Under the pieces are notes generated by a model. That model searched no databases. It was not told where the DNA came from and was given only the letters and a program-made list of their open reading frames with translations. From Verrucomicrobiota bacterium (lineage in GTDB: Bacteria; Verrucomicrobiota; Verrucomicrobiia; Opitutales; Opitutaceae), in the NCBI GenBank assembly GCA_016235555.1, contig JACRKC010000086.1, forward strand, positions 1 to 64,000: a DNA stretch of 64,000 nucleotides. Direction: 5' to 3'. Position numbers and translations under genes: made by a program. Positions 16,528 to 24,644 of this stretch are shown piece after piece (position 1 is the stretch's first letter; each line of letters begins with the position of its first letter).

Positions 16528-17573
16528 GGCTCGCGCTCGTCAACGACCTCGGCCTGGCCGTGGAGGCGATGCGCCGCGCGCTGGCCGCCGCACCGCAGCA
16601 CACCGTCGCGTGGACCGCGCGCGACGGCGCCGAGGCCGTGCAGAAATGCGCCGCCGACCGCCCCGACCTCATCCTGATGGACCTCATCATGCCGGTGATG
16701 GACGGCGTGGAGGCCACGCGCCGGATCATGCGCGACACGCCGTGCGCCATCCTGGTGGTGACCGCCACGGTGGACGGCAACACGAGCCGCGTGTTCGATG
16801 CGCTGGGTGCGGGGGCGCTCGACGCCGTCAACACGCCGACGCTCTCCGGTCCCGAAGCCGAGGCCAACGCCCGTGCGCTGCTCGCGAAAATCGAGGTGCT
16901 GGGCCGGCTGATCGATCACTCCGACACGGAAACGCGCCTGCCGTTTCCCGTGCCGCCGCCGGTCGGCGCCGCCGGCCGGCGCTGGCTGTTTGCGATCGGC
17001 TCCTCGGCGGGCGGGCCGTCCGCGCTGGCCGAGCTTTTCAGTCATTTTTCGCCCGCGCTGCCCGCGGCGGTGGTGGTCGTGCAGCACCTCGACGAGACCT
17101 TTGCGGCCGGGCTGGCCGACTGGCTCGGCCAACAGAGCTCGATCCCGGTGCGGCTCGCACGCGAGGGCGATGCGCCCGAGCCCGGCGTGGTGCTGCTGCC
17201 CGGCCGGGCCGACCACCTCGTGCTCACCGCGGCCGGCAGCCTCGCCTACACCCCGCACCCGGCGGACTACGCCTACCGGCCGTCGGTGGACGTGTTTTTC
17301 GAGAGCGTGGCCCGGCATTGGAAGGGCGGGGCCGCGGGCGTGATTCTCACCGGCATGGGCCGCGACGGCGCGCGCGGTCTCAAGAAAATGCGCGAGGCCC
17401 GCTTCTCCACCATCGCGCAGGATCGCGCCACCTCCGCGGTCTACGGCATGCCCAAGGCCGCGGCCGAACTCGGCGCCGCCGAACACATCCTGTCGCTCGC
17501 CCGGATCGGACCGGCATTGCGCCAGCTGCTCGAATCCCCCACGCTCCCTCCCGCCACCTTCCGCTCCCCATGA
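16524..17573 (+). CDS. wspF: CheB-type receptor methylesterase (WspF-like), 349 aa
   Basis: The receiver (1-120) has D53 in [13 protein letters not shown]. The methylesterase domain (about 150-345) keeps the Ser-His-Asp triad: S161 in GSSAGG, H188 in VVQHLD, D281 in GMGRDGA. It removes methyl groups placed by the CheR-TPR protein, resetting the array. It overlaps CheA by 4 bp and the downstream hybrid kinase by 4 bp, so the operon continues without a break into the unusual output gene. Confidence 0.94.
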   Translation: MRLALVNDLGLAVEAMRRALAAAPQHTVAWTARDGAEAVQKCAADRPDLILMDLIMPVMDGVEATRRIMRDTPCAILVVTATVDGNTSRVFDALGAGALDAVNTPTLSGPEAEANARALLAKIEVLGRLIDHSDTETRLPFPVPPPVGAAGRRWLFAIGSSAGGPSALAELFSHFSPALPAAVVVVQHLDETFAAGLADWLGQQSSIPVRLAREGDAPEPGVVLLPGRADHLVLTAAGSLAYTPHPADYAYRPSVDVFFESVARHWKGGAAGVILTGMGRDGARGLKKMREARFSTIAQDRATSAVYGMPKAAAELGAAEHILSLARIGPALRQLLESPTLPPATFRSP

Positions 17574-19642
17574 GCCTCCCGAATCCCTCGCACCGGCTCC
17601 CGATGCATTATTCCATGATGGTGCTGCTCGTCGACGATCAGGCGATCGTGGCCGAGGCCGTGCGGCGCGCCCTGGCGAACCTGGCCGACGTGGATTTCCA
17701 CTACTGTCCGCACGGCACCGAGGCCGTGGGCGTGGCGACGCAGCTCAAACCCACCGTGATTCTCCAGGATCTCGTGATGCCGGGCATCGACGGGCTCGAT
17801 CTGCTGAAACTCTACCGGGCCAACCCCGCCACGCGCGACGTGCCCGTGATCGTGCTCTCGACCAAGGAGGATCCGAAGGTGAAGGCGCAGGCGTTCGAAC
17901 TCGGCGCCAACGACTACCTCGTCAAGCTCCCGGACCGGATGGAACTGACCGCGCGCATCCGGTTCCACTCGGAGTTCTACCTCAACCAGCTCCAGCGCGA
18001 CGAGGCCTACCGCGCCCTGCGCGAGAGCCAGCAGCAGCTCGTCGACAACAACACCGCGCTGATTTCGCTCAACCAGAAGCTGGAGGAGGCCACGCGGGCG
18101 AAGTCGGAGTTCCTCGCCAACATGAGCCACGAAATCCGCACGCCGATGAACGGCGTGATCGGCATGACCACGCTGCTGCTCGACACGCCGCTGACCGCGG
18201 ACCAGCGCGAGTTCGTGGAGATCATCCGCAGCTCCGGCGAGAGCCTGCTCACGATCATCAACGACATCCTCGACTTCTCGAAGATCGAGTCCGGCAAGAT
18301 CGAGCTTGAGACGCACCCCTACAACCTGCGGCAGTGCGTGGAGGAAGCGGTCGAACTGCTCGCGCCGAAGGCCGCCGACAAGGGCCTCGATCTCGTCGTG
18401 CTGATCGATCCCGACGTGCCGGCGGTCGTGATCGGCGACGTCACGCGGCTGCGCCAGGTGCTGGTCAACCTGATCGGCAACGCGGTGAAGTTCACCGACC
18501 GCGGCGAAGTGGTGGTGTCGGCGGGCCCGGGCGCCGGCGCCGGGGCGGACGAACTCGGGCTGCATTTCACCGTGGCCGACACCGGCATCGGCATCCCGCC
18601 GGAGAAACAGGACCGGCTGTTCCAGTCGTTCACGCAGGTGGACAGCTCGACCACGCGGCATTTCGGCGGCACGGGGCTCGGGCTGGCGATCAGCAAGCGG
18701 CTCACGCAGTTGATGGGCGGCACGATGTGGGTGGAGAGCACGGCGGGGCAGGGCGCGAAGTTTCATTTCAGCATCACGGTGCGGCCCGGGGCGTCGGACA
18801 CGCCGGGCTGGCGGCACGGGCCGCAGGTGCTGCGGGGCAAGCGCATCCTGCTGATCGAGGACAACGCGGCGCAGCGCCGGGCGCTGGCGCAGTTCGCCGA
18901 GTTGTGGGGCATGGAGCTGGTGGAGACCGAGAGCGTGGCGGCGGCCGAGCAGCGGCTCGGCACGCGTTTCGACGTCGTGCTGCTCGACGGCGAGCTGCTG
19001 GGCGCCGATGCGGCCCGCACGCTCGCCCGGCTGCGCGCGCTGCCGGGCGCCAGCGACGCGAGCACGTTGCTGCTCTCGGCCCGGCGCCTGCATGGCGGCG
19101 AAGCCACGGCGCTCGGCGCCGCCGCCGCGATCCTAAAACCGGTGCGGCCCGAGCCGCTGCTCGAGGCGATCGTGCGCGCGCTGACGGGCGCACGGCAGCA
19201 GGAGAAACGGGCGCCGGCGTCGTCACCATTCGACGGCACGCTCGCCGAGCGGCTGCCGCTGCGGCTGCTGCTCGCCGACGACAACAACGTGAACCAGAAG
19301 GTGGCGCTCATGTTGTTGAAACGGCTCGGCTACACGGCCGACGCCGTGGCCAACGGCCTCGAGGCGGTCCAGGCGCTCGAGGCCAAGCCCTACGATCTCA
19401 TCCTGCTCGACGTGCAGATGCCGGAGATGGATGGCTACGAGGCGGCCCGACGCATCCGCGCCAAATGGGCGGACCGCGAGGCGGAGCGCCCGCGCATCGT
19501 GGCGATGACGGGCAACGCGATGCTCGGCGACCGCGAGAAATGCCTCGAAGCCGGCATGGACGACTACATCTCCAAGCCGGTGCGCGTGGAGGAACTCAAG
19601 GCGGCGCTGGAAAATTGGGGCGCCGCCCGCGCGGCGAGTTAG
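17570..19642 (+). CDS. Wsp output protein: WspR-like receiver fused to a hybrid histidine kinase with two more receivers, 690 aa
   Basis: Residues 17-160 closely resemble the WspR receiver and stalk as I remember them: [32 protein letters not shown] with D67, [21 protein letters not shown], and [17 protein letters not shown]. In WspR this leads into GGDEF. Here it leads into a HisKA domain ([13 protein letters not shown]187), a full HATPase ([35 protein letters not shown]), a second receiver (D473) and a third receiver (D614 in [14 protein letters not shown]). There is no GGDEF, EAL or HD-GYP domain. The output is therefore probably a phosphorelay. It overlaps cheB by 4 bp. The stop TAG is the first triplet of a palindromic repeat. 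Confidence 0.93.
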   Translation: MSLPNPSHRLPMHYSMMVLLVDDQAIVAEAVRRALANLADVDFHYCPHGTEAVGVATQLKPTVILQDLVMPGIDGLDLLKLYRANPATRDVPVIVLSTKEDPKVKAQAFELGANDYLVKLPDRMELTARIRFHSEFYLNQLQRDEAYRALRESQQQLVDNNTALISLNQKLEEATRAKSEFLANMSHEIRTPMNGVIGMTTLLLDTPLTADQREFVEIIRSSGESLLTIINDILDFSKIESGKIELETHPYNLRQCVEEAVELLAPKAADKGLDLVVLIDPDVPAVVIGDVTRLRQVLVNLIGNAVKFTDRGEVVVSAGPGAGAGADELGLHFTVADTGIGIPPEKQDRLFQSFTQVDSSTTRHFGGTGLGLAISKRLTQLMGGTMWVESTAGQGAKFHFSITVRPGASDTPGWRHGPQVLRGKRILLIEDNAAQRRALAQFAELWGMELVETESVAAAEQRLGTRFDVVLLDGELLGADAARTLARLRALPGASDASTLLLSARRLHGGEATALGAAAAILKPVRPEPLLEAIVRALTGARQQEKRAPASSPFDGTLAERLPLRLLLADDNNVNQKVALMLLKRLGYTADAVANGLEAVQALEAKPYDLILLDVQMPEMDGYEAARRIRAKWADREAERPRIVAMTGNAMLGDREKCLEAGMDDYISKPVRVEELKAALENWGAARAAS

Positions 19643-19797
19643 AGGCGGTCATGCACTTTTCTCCGGGAAGACGCACGGGTTCCGAGGTCGGGCAGGTCTG
19701 TGATCTGCCTTTTCCCGCGGTGAGTGTTCGCCGGGCAGGTCACAGGCCTGCCCGACTCCCAGCCGCCGCTCCGCGCCAAGTTCACGACCGCCTCTAG
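19640..19797. repeat. Composite palindromic repeat (family E) starting at the hybrid-kinase stop codon
   Basis: The outer arms are TAGAGGCGGTCATGCACTTT and AAGTTCACGACCGCCTCTA (ending 19797). The inner hairpin arms are GTCGGGCAGGTCTGTGATCT and GGTCACAGGCCTGCCCGAC. The leading TAG is the stop codon of the hybrid kinase. It fills most of the gap to the rhomboid gene. Confidence 0.88.
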
Positions 19798-19806
19798 GCG
19801 CGGGCC

Positions 19807-20484
19807 ATGTTGCCGCTCGCCGATACCGCGAAGCAGAAGCGCCCGCCGGTCGTCACGATCCTCCTGATCGCGGCGAACCTCGGGGTGTTTGCGTGGCAGG
19901 TGTGGATGATGTTCGATCGCGGAGAGAAAGTGCTCGCGGGCTTCGTGACCGAGCACGCGCTGGTGCCGGCGCGCATCGTGGCCCACTTCGCGGAGGGCGC
20001 GCAGTGGCAGACGGTGCTCACGCACATGTTCCTGCACGGCAGCGTGGGGCATGTGCTGTCGAACATGTGGTTTCTGTGGCTCTTCGGCGGCAATGTGGAG
20101 GACCGGCTGGGCGCGGTGAAATACCTGTTGTTCTATGTGGCGGCGGGCGTGGTCGCGGCGGCCGCCCAGTTCATCACCGAGCCGGGCGCGGCGGTGCCGA
20201 TGGTCGGGGCGAGCGGGGCGATTTCCGGCGTGCTCGGAGCCTATTTGATTTTGTTTCCGACGGCGTGGGTGTGGACGCTGGTGCCGTGGTTCGTGCCGAT
20301 CGTGCCGGTGCCGGCGGCGGTGTTTCTCGTGCTGTGGTTTGTGGTGCAGGCGTTCAACGGCGTGGGCGCGCTCGCCGCGGGCGTGGCCGGTGGCGTCGCG
20401 TGGTGGGCGCACGCGGGCGGGTTCGTGGCCGGCGTGGCGATGATCCTCTGGGCCAAGGGTGCGGGATGGGTGCGGAGGAAGTAG
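19807..20484 (+). CDS. Rhomboid-family intramembrane serine protease, 225 aa
   Basis: This is an integral membrane protein with about six hydrophobic segments. Rhomboid landmarks are present: HMFLHGSVGHVLSNMWFLW with the conserved HxxxN-type segment, the nucleophile Ser in GASGAISGVLGAY, and a C-terminal histidine in WWAHAGGFVAG. It should cleave membrane-spanning substrates. The start is the ATG 9 bp after the upstream repeat. It appears to be a single-gene unit; the substrate is unknown. Confidence 0.92.
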   Translation: MLPLADTAKQKRPPVVTILLIAANLGVFAWQVWMMFDRGEKVLAGFVTEHALVPARIVAHFAEGAQWQTVLTHMFLHGSVGHVLSNMWFLWLFGGNVEDRLGAVKYLLFYVAAGVVAAAAQFITEPGAAVPMVGASGAISGVLGAYLILFPTAWVWTLVPWFVPIVPVPAAVFLVLWFVVQAFNGVGALAAGVAGGVAWWAHAGGFVAGVAMILWAKGAGWVRRK

Positions 20485-20497
20485 CGTGGACTGGGCG

Positions 20498-20652
20498 GGG
20501 GCGCATCTGAGTTTTCTGCAATGCGTCCGCACCGCAGGGGTGGGCCGGGCGCTCCGCGCACGGCCAGCGCGTGGCGATGGCCGCTCGTTCCTGGCCGCCC
20601 GCGGAGCGGCCGGCCCACCTTTCGGCTTGCTGCAAGAAAGTGAGATGCGCCC
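20498..20652. repeat. Composite palindromic repeat, family D copy 2
   Basis: The outer arms are GGGCGCATCTGAGTTTTCTG and its counterpart AAGAAAGTGAGATGCGCCC (ending 20652). Between them is a longer inverted repeat built on GGTGGGCCGGGCGCTCCGCG and CGCGGAGCGGCCGGCCCACC. The outer arms match copy 1 at 2226-2318, but the interior does not. The 20485-20778 gap holds no gene. Confidence 0.85.
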
Positions 20653-20778
20653 ACCGGGCGGGATTAGCCCCCTGCCTCCTTGACGGGCACCGGTGCGGGC
20701 GCAGTGTCATGGCGATCGTTCTGTCGGCAGTTCGCAGCCAGCCTGCCGCGACCGAGGCCGGCACCCAGCCCCACCCAC

Positions 20779-23103
20779 ATGGCCCAAGATGTCTTCGTCA
20801 GTCACGCGAGTGACGACCACGCGGTCGCGATGCAAGTGTGCGATCTGCTGGAGCAACGCGGGGTGCGTTGCTGGATCGCGCCGCGGAATGTCAGCGCCGG
20901 AGCCGTGTGGGACGAGGCGATCCTCGACGCCATCGAGGGAGCCGGCGTCTTCCTGCTGATCCTGTCCGCGCGGGCCAACGAGTCGGCGTTCGTCAAGAAC
21001 GAGGTCAACCGGGCGTTTGCCGACGGAAAGCCGATCATCACCTTCCGCGTCGAGGACGTGATGCCGGGGCGTTCGCTCCAGCTCTACCTGGCGCGACATC
21101 ACTGGACCGACGCCTTTCCGCCGCCCGTCGAGCCGCACCTCGATCAACTCGCGGCGTCGATCGTCAAGCTCCTCAGCCCGGCCGCGGAGAACTCGCCGAC
21201 CGTCAGCGTCCCCGACCGGAAGGAGGCCCCGCGGCCCCCGCCCGCTCCCCGGCCGGTGGCGCCGGGGATCGGTTTCCGGCGTTGGGGCATCCTCGGGGCA
21301 GTGCTGGGCGGTGTGATCATCGGTGGTGCGGCGATGTGGATGCTGAGACCGGCGCCCCCACAGCCGGCCGTCACGCGATCCACGTTTCTGCTCGCCGAGG
21401 GGCAAGTGCTCCCCACGGGCGTTTCCCATCACCTCGACATTTCACCGGACGGCACCGGGATGGTCTATGCGGCGGATAACCGGCTCTACCTGCGTTCGCT
21501 GTCGGAGTTCGAAGCCAAGCCAATGCCGGGATCCGAGGTGACGAATGCCGGAGATGCCGTCTTCTCGCCGGATGGCCGGTCGATTGCGTTTACGGGAGGC
21601 ACGTCGACCGATTTTGCGCTCAGGCGGATCAGCGTCACCGGCGGTGCGACCGTGACTCTATGCCAAACGGGAGGACAAACCTCAGGAATGAACTGGGGTC
21701 CCGATGGCATCGTTTTTTCCATCGGCAGGCAGATCAGCCGGGTGTCGGCTGACGGCGGCACCCCGGAGAAGTTGGTCGATCTCACGAGCGGGGAACAAGC
21801 GGCCGGGCCGCAAATGCTGCCCGATGGCCAGACCGTGCTCTTTTCGGTCGCGACCCGGGTGGGTTCGGATCCGTATGATTGGGAGAAGGCGAAGATCGTG
21901 GCCCAGCGGGTGAAGTCCGGCGAGCGCAAGGTCATCATCGAAGGCGGAACTGATGCCCAGTATCTGCCGACCGGCCACCTCGCTTTTGCCCGCGACGGCG
22001 TGATCTTCGCCGTCGCGTTCGATGCGAAACGTTTGGCCGCGACCGGGAGCCCGGTGCCCGTCGCGGAAGGCGTCAAGCGGTCATCGTCCATGGTCCGTCG
22101 CCTCGCCCAATTCCGAGTCTCGGCCAACGGCACGGCGATCTACTTTCCCGGCCCGGCTTCTTCGACGGGCGGCGTCCTCGGCGTCGGGTTGTTCGATCGC
22201 AAGGGAGCCGCTGAGCTGCTCAAGGTGGCCCGGGGCTCGTATGAGCATCCCCGGCTGTCGCCGGATGGTCAGCGAATCGCGTTCGGCAGCGAGAGTGGCG
22301 CGATTTGGATCTACGATCTGGCGGGAAAGAGTGCGGTGCGGCGGTTGACGGTCGATGGGCAGGGCAACAATCGCTACCCGATCTGGTCGGCCGACAGCCA
22401 GCGGGTGACCTTCCAGTCGAACCGGGAGAAGGACCGAGGAATTTTTTGGCAGCGGGCGGATGGATCCGGGGCGGCGGAGCGGCTGGTAACCGCCGAGGAG
22501 GGGACGGAATTGGTGCCGGAGTCCTGGTCGCCGGATGGCGGTTGGTTGCTGTATTGCGTCTTTGGCAGGGACCAGACGTCGACGCTTTGGGTGTGGTCCA
22601 AGGAAGACCGCAAGGCCGAAACGTTTGGGACGGTGAAGTCAGCCGGACGCATCTTCACAGGCGCGGTGTTCTCACCGGACGGCAAGTGGGTGGCCTATAC
22701 GGTGGGTGACGAAGCCGTGCAGCGAAGCCGCGCGGTCTACGTCCAGCCCTTTCCGGCCACGGGCGCCAAATACAAGATCTCAAAGGACGCGGATGATGGC
22801 CACCATCCGCTCTGGTCGCCGGACGGGAAGGAGTTGTTTTTCACTCCCGGGCCCGGCAGTCCGCTCGAGGCGGTGGCCGTCTCGACGCAGCCGGCCTTCT
22901 CCTTCGGCGAGTCCGGCAAGGTGGCCCGGCGGTTCCTTGCTCTCGGGCCATCTTATCCTCGCCCGTGGGACATCAGTCGCGATGGCCAGCGCTTTCTCGG
23001 TCTGAGCGAATCGCAGACCGACGGGTTGGTGGCACAGGACCAGCAAATTCGCGTCGTGGTCAACTGGTTTGAGGAGCTGAAGCGGAAGGTGCCGGTGAAG
23101 TAG
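20779..23103 (+). CDS. TIR-domain protein with a membrane segment and TolB/WD40-like beta-propeller, 774 aa
   Basis: Residues 3-135 form a TIR domain: DVFVSHASDDHAVAMQVCDL, RGVRCWIAPRNVSAG, then SAFVKNEVNRAF with E75 in the place of the catalytic glutamate of NAD-cleaving TIRs. One membrane helix follows at about 169-189. The remainder (200-765) is a beta-propeller of TolB/PD40-type blades, with repeated SPDG motifs (ISPDGTGMVYA, FSPDGRSIAFTG, WSPDGGWLLYC, FSPDGKWVAYT, WSPDGKELFFTPG). The start is at MAQDVFVSH. The propeller would be extracytoplasmic and the TIR cytoplasmic. The architecture resembles membrane Ser/Thr kinases with TolB propellers in which TIR replaces the kinase. Confidence 0.9.
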   Translation: MAQDVFVSHASDDHAVAMQVCDLLEQRGVRCWIAPRNVSAGAVWDEAILDAIEGAGVFLLILSARANESAFVKNEVNRAFADGKPIITFRVEDVMPGRSLQLYLARHHWTDAFPPPVEPHLDQLAASIVKLLSPAAENSPTVSVPDRKEAPRPPPAPRPVAPGIGFRRWGILGAVLGGVIIGGAAMWMLRPAPPQPAVTRSTFLLAEGQVLPTGVSHHLDISPDGTGMVYAADNRLYLRSLSEFEAKPMPGSEVTNAGDAVFSPDGRSIAFTGGTSTDFALRRISVTGGATVTLCQTGGQTSGMNWGPDGIVFSIGRQISRVSADGGTPEKLVDLTSGEQAAGPQMLPDGQTVLFSVATRVGSDPYDWEKAKIVAQRVKSGERKVIIEGGTDAQYLPTGHLAFARDGVIFAVAFDAKRLAATGSPVPVAEGVKRSSSMVRRLAQFRVSANGTAIYFPGPASSTGGVLGVGLFDRKGAAELLKVARGSYEHPRLSPDGQRIAFGSESGAIWIYDLAGKSAVRRLTVDGQGNNRYPIWSADSQRVTFQSNREKDRGIFWQRADGSGAAERLVTAEEGTELVPESWSPDGGWLLYCVFGRDQTSTLWVWSKEDRKAETFGTVKSAGRIFTGAVFSPDGKWVAYTVGDEAVQRSRAVYVQPFPATGAKYKISKDADDGHHPLWSPDGKELFFTPGPGSPLEAVAVSTQPAFSFGESGKVARRFLALGPSYPRPWDISRDGQRFLGLSESQTDGLVAQDQQIRVVVNWFEELKRKVPVK

Positions 23104-23157
23104 CGCGGGTGAAGAGGCGCGCGTGGGTGCGAGGGAAACAGCCGGGAAGCCCGCCAG

Positions 23158-23252
23158 AATCTTTCTCTTTCCTCTTTCTCCACAGCGAATCAAAGCCGGA
23201 CTCGGTCTGACGAAAGAGAAAGATAAAGAGGAAAGAGAAAGAGGCGCGGCGG
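23158..23252. repeat. Polypurine/polypyrimidine inverted repeat between convergent genes
   Basis: The left arm CTTTCTCTTTCCTCTTTCTC (from about 23162) pairs with the right arm GAGAAAGATAAAGAGGAAAG (from about 23215), so a long hairpin forms in the gap between the TIR gene and pilT. It may act as a bidirectional terminator, though it lacks a clean terminal T-tract. No gene is seen in 23104-23265. Confidence 0.6.
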
Positions 23253-23265
23253 CGAGGCCTCCCGC

Positions 23266-24342
23266 TCAATGCCCGCCGTCGAGGTCGCCGGGTTTCAGCA
23301 TGGCGGCGAAGGGGGCTTTGTTGGAGGCCTTCATGTAGGCCTCCTTGGCCTCGATGGTGCCGTCGGTCACGCGGGCCATGAGGCTGTTGTCCATCGTGAT
23401 CATGCCGTCGGCGCCGCTGCTCTCGATGATCGACTTGATGTTGGCGATCTGGCCCGAGCGGATCGTGTTCGGCAGCGCTTCGTGCGTGAGGAGGATTTCG
23501 TGCACGGCGCAGCGGCCCTTCGGGATTTTTTTGCAGAGGAGCTGGGCGACGACGCCGGCGAGGCAGCTCGAGAGCATCACGCGCGCCTGGTTCTGCTCGT
23601 CGGCGGGGAAGGTGTTGATGATGCGGTCGACGGTCTTCGGGGCGTTGTTGGTGTGGAGCGTGCCGAACACGAGCATGCCCATCGAGGCGCAGGAGAGGGC
23701 GAGGCGGATGGTCTCGAGTTCGCGCATTTCGCCGAGGAGCACGATGTCGGGGTCGTGGCGCATCGCGCCCTTGAGCGCGGCGGCGAACGACTGCGTGTGC
23801 TCGCCGACTTCGCGGTGCACGATCACGGACTTTTTGATCGGATGCACGAACTCGATCGGGTCCTCGATGGTGATGATGTGCTTGGCGAGGTTGTCGTTGA
23901 TGTAGTCGATCATCGCGGCGAGCGTGGTCGACTTGCCGGAGCCGGTCGGGCCGGTGACGACGACGAGGCCTTGGTCGAGGTGGCAAAGTTTCTTGAGGGC
24001 CTCGGGGAGGTTGAGCTGGGAGAACGAAATGATCTTCGCGGGAATCTGCCGGAAGACCGCGGCCTGGCCCCAGTGGTTGTAGAGGTAGTTGCCGCGGAAG
24101 CGCGCCACGCCGGGAATCTCGTGGGCAAGGTCGAGGTCGCGGCGATCGAGAAAATCCTGCCAGCGTTTGGGCGGGCAGATTTCCTTGAGGAGTGATTCCA
24201 TCGTGGCGGCGTCGAGCGGCGTGTCGCTCATGGCCTGAAGGGAGCCGGAGGCGCGCGTCTTCGGCGGCAGGCCGACGGTGAGGTGCAGGTCGGACCCGCC
24301 CTTATCGAGCATTTGTTTGAGGAGAGCGTCGATGGCGGCCAT
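23266..24342 (-). CDS. pilT: PilT-type retraction ATPase, 358 aa
   Basis: This is a hexameric ATPase that powers pilus retraction. It shows GSDLHLTVG near the N-terminus, Walker A GPTGSGKSTT, the Asp box IITIEDPIEFVH, Walker B MRHDPDIVLLGEMREL and the His box LVFGTLHTNNAPKTVDRIIN. Length matches PilT. The last residues (DLDGGH) follow a normal PilT C-terminus. It lies 8 bp downstream of a small coupled gene and then a second PilT-like gene, all on the minus strand. Confidence 0.94.
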   Translation of the reverse strand: MAAIDALLKQMLDKGGSDLHLTVGLPPKTRASGSLQAMSDTPLDAATMESLLKEICPPKRWQDFLDRRDLDLAHEIPGVARFRGNYLYNHWGQAAVFRQIPAKIISFSQLNLPEALKKLCHLDQGLVVVTGPTGSGKSTTLAAMIDYINDNLAKHIITIEDPIEFVHPIKKSVIVHREVGEHTQSFAAALKGAMRHDPDIVLLGEMRELETIRLALSCASMGMLVFGTLHTNNAPKTVDRIINTFPADEQNQARVMLSSCLAGVVAQLLCKKIPKGRCAVHEILLTHEALPNTIRSGQIANIKSIIESSGADGMITMDNSLMARVTDGTIEAKEAYMKASNKAPFAAMLKPGDLDGGH

Positions 24343-24350
24343 GGTTATTT

Positions 24351-24644
24351 CTAGCGATTTAGCTCGGTGAGATTTCCGTGGACGAATGAATCAGTGGTTG
24401 CCCGTGCTCGCCAACTTCCCGAGCAGCGTTCAAGGGCTACTGCGATACCAGTGAACTCAGTTTCAGAGTCTTCCATGAAGGCAAACAAGTGCAGGCCCTC
24501 CTCTGGGCTGAGTCTTTCGAGCCGCAAGACATAGTAACAATCATCATTCGGATCACCGCTCCAACCTTGTGCATTGAAGTCACACCAAACGGCGGGCAGC
24601 GACAATTGTGCTTCGCGAGACATGGATCTTGCGAGCACGCTCAT
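24351..24644 (-). CDS. Small hypothetical protein between two PilT-type genes, 97 aa
   Basis: Its ATG overlaps the TGA of the upstream PilT-like gene by one base (TGATG), and it ends 8 bp before pilT, so it is almost certainly translated in this operon. It has no signal peptide or membrane helix. A central acidic stretch (GDPNDDCYYVLRLERL, FMEDSETEFTG) is followed by a short basic segment. I recognise no family. The base composition is visibly lower in GC than its neighbours, which could mean acquisition. A role with the pilus motor is only suggested by position. Confidence 0.7.
   Translation of the reverse strand: MSVLARSMSREAQLSLPAVWCDFNAQGWSGDPNDDCYYVLRLERLSPEEGLHLFAFMEDSETEFTGIAVALERCSGSWRARATTDSFVHGNLTELNR

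Noticed and set aside
17570-19642. WspR diguanylate cyclase
   Set aside because: Gene order predicts it, but no GGDEF/GGEEF motif is present anywhere in the protein; a histidine kinase core follows the receiver instead.
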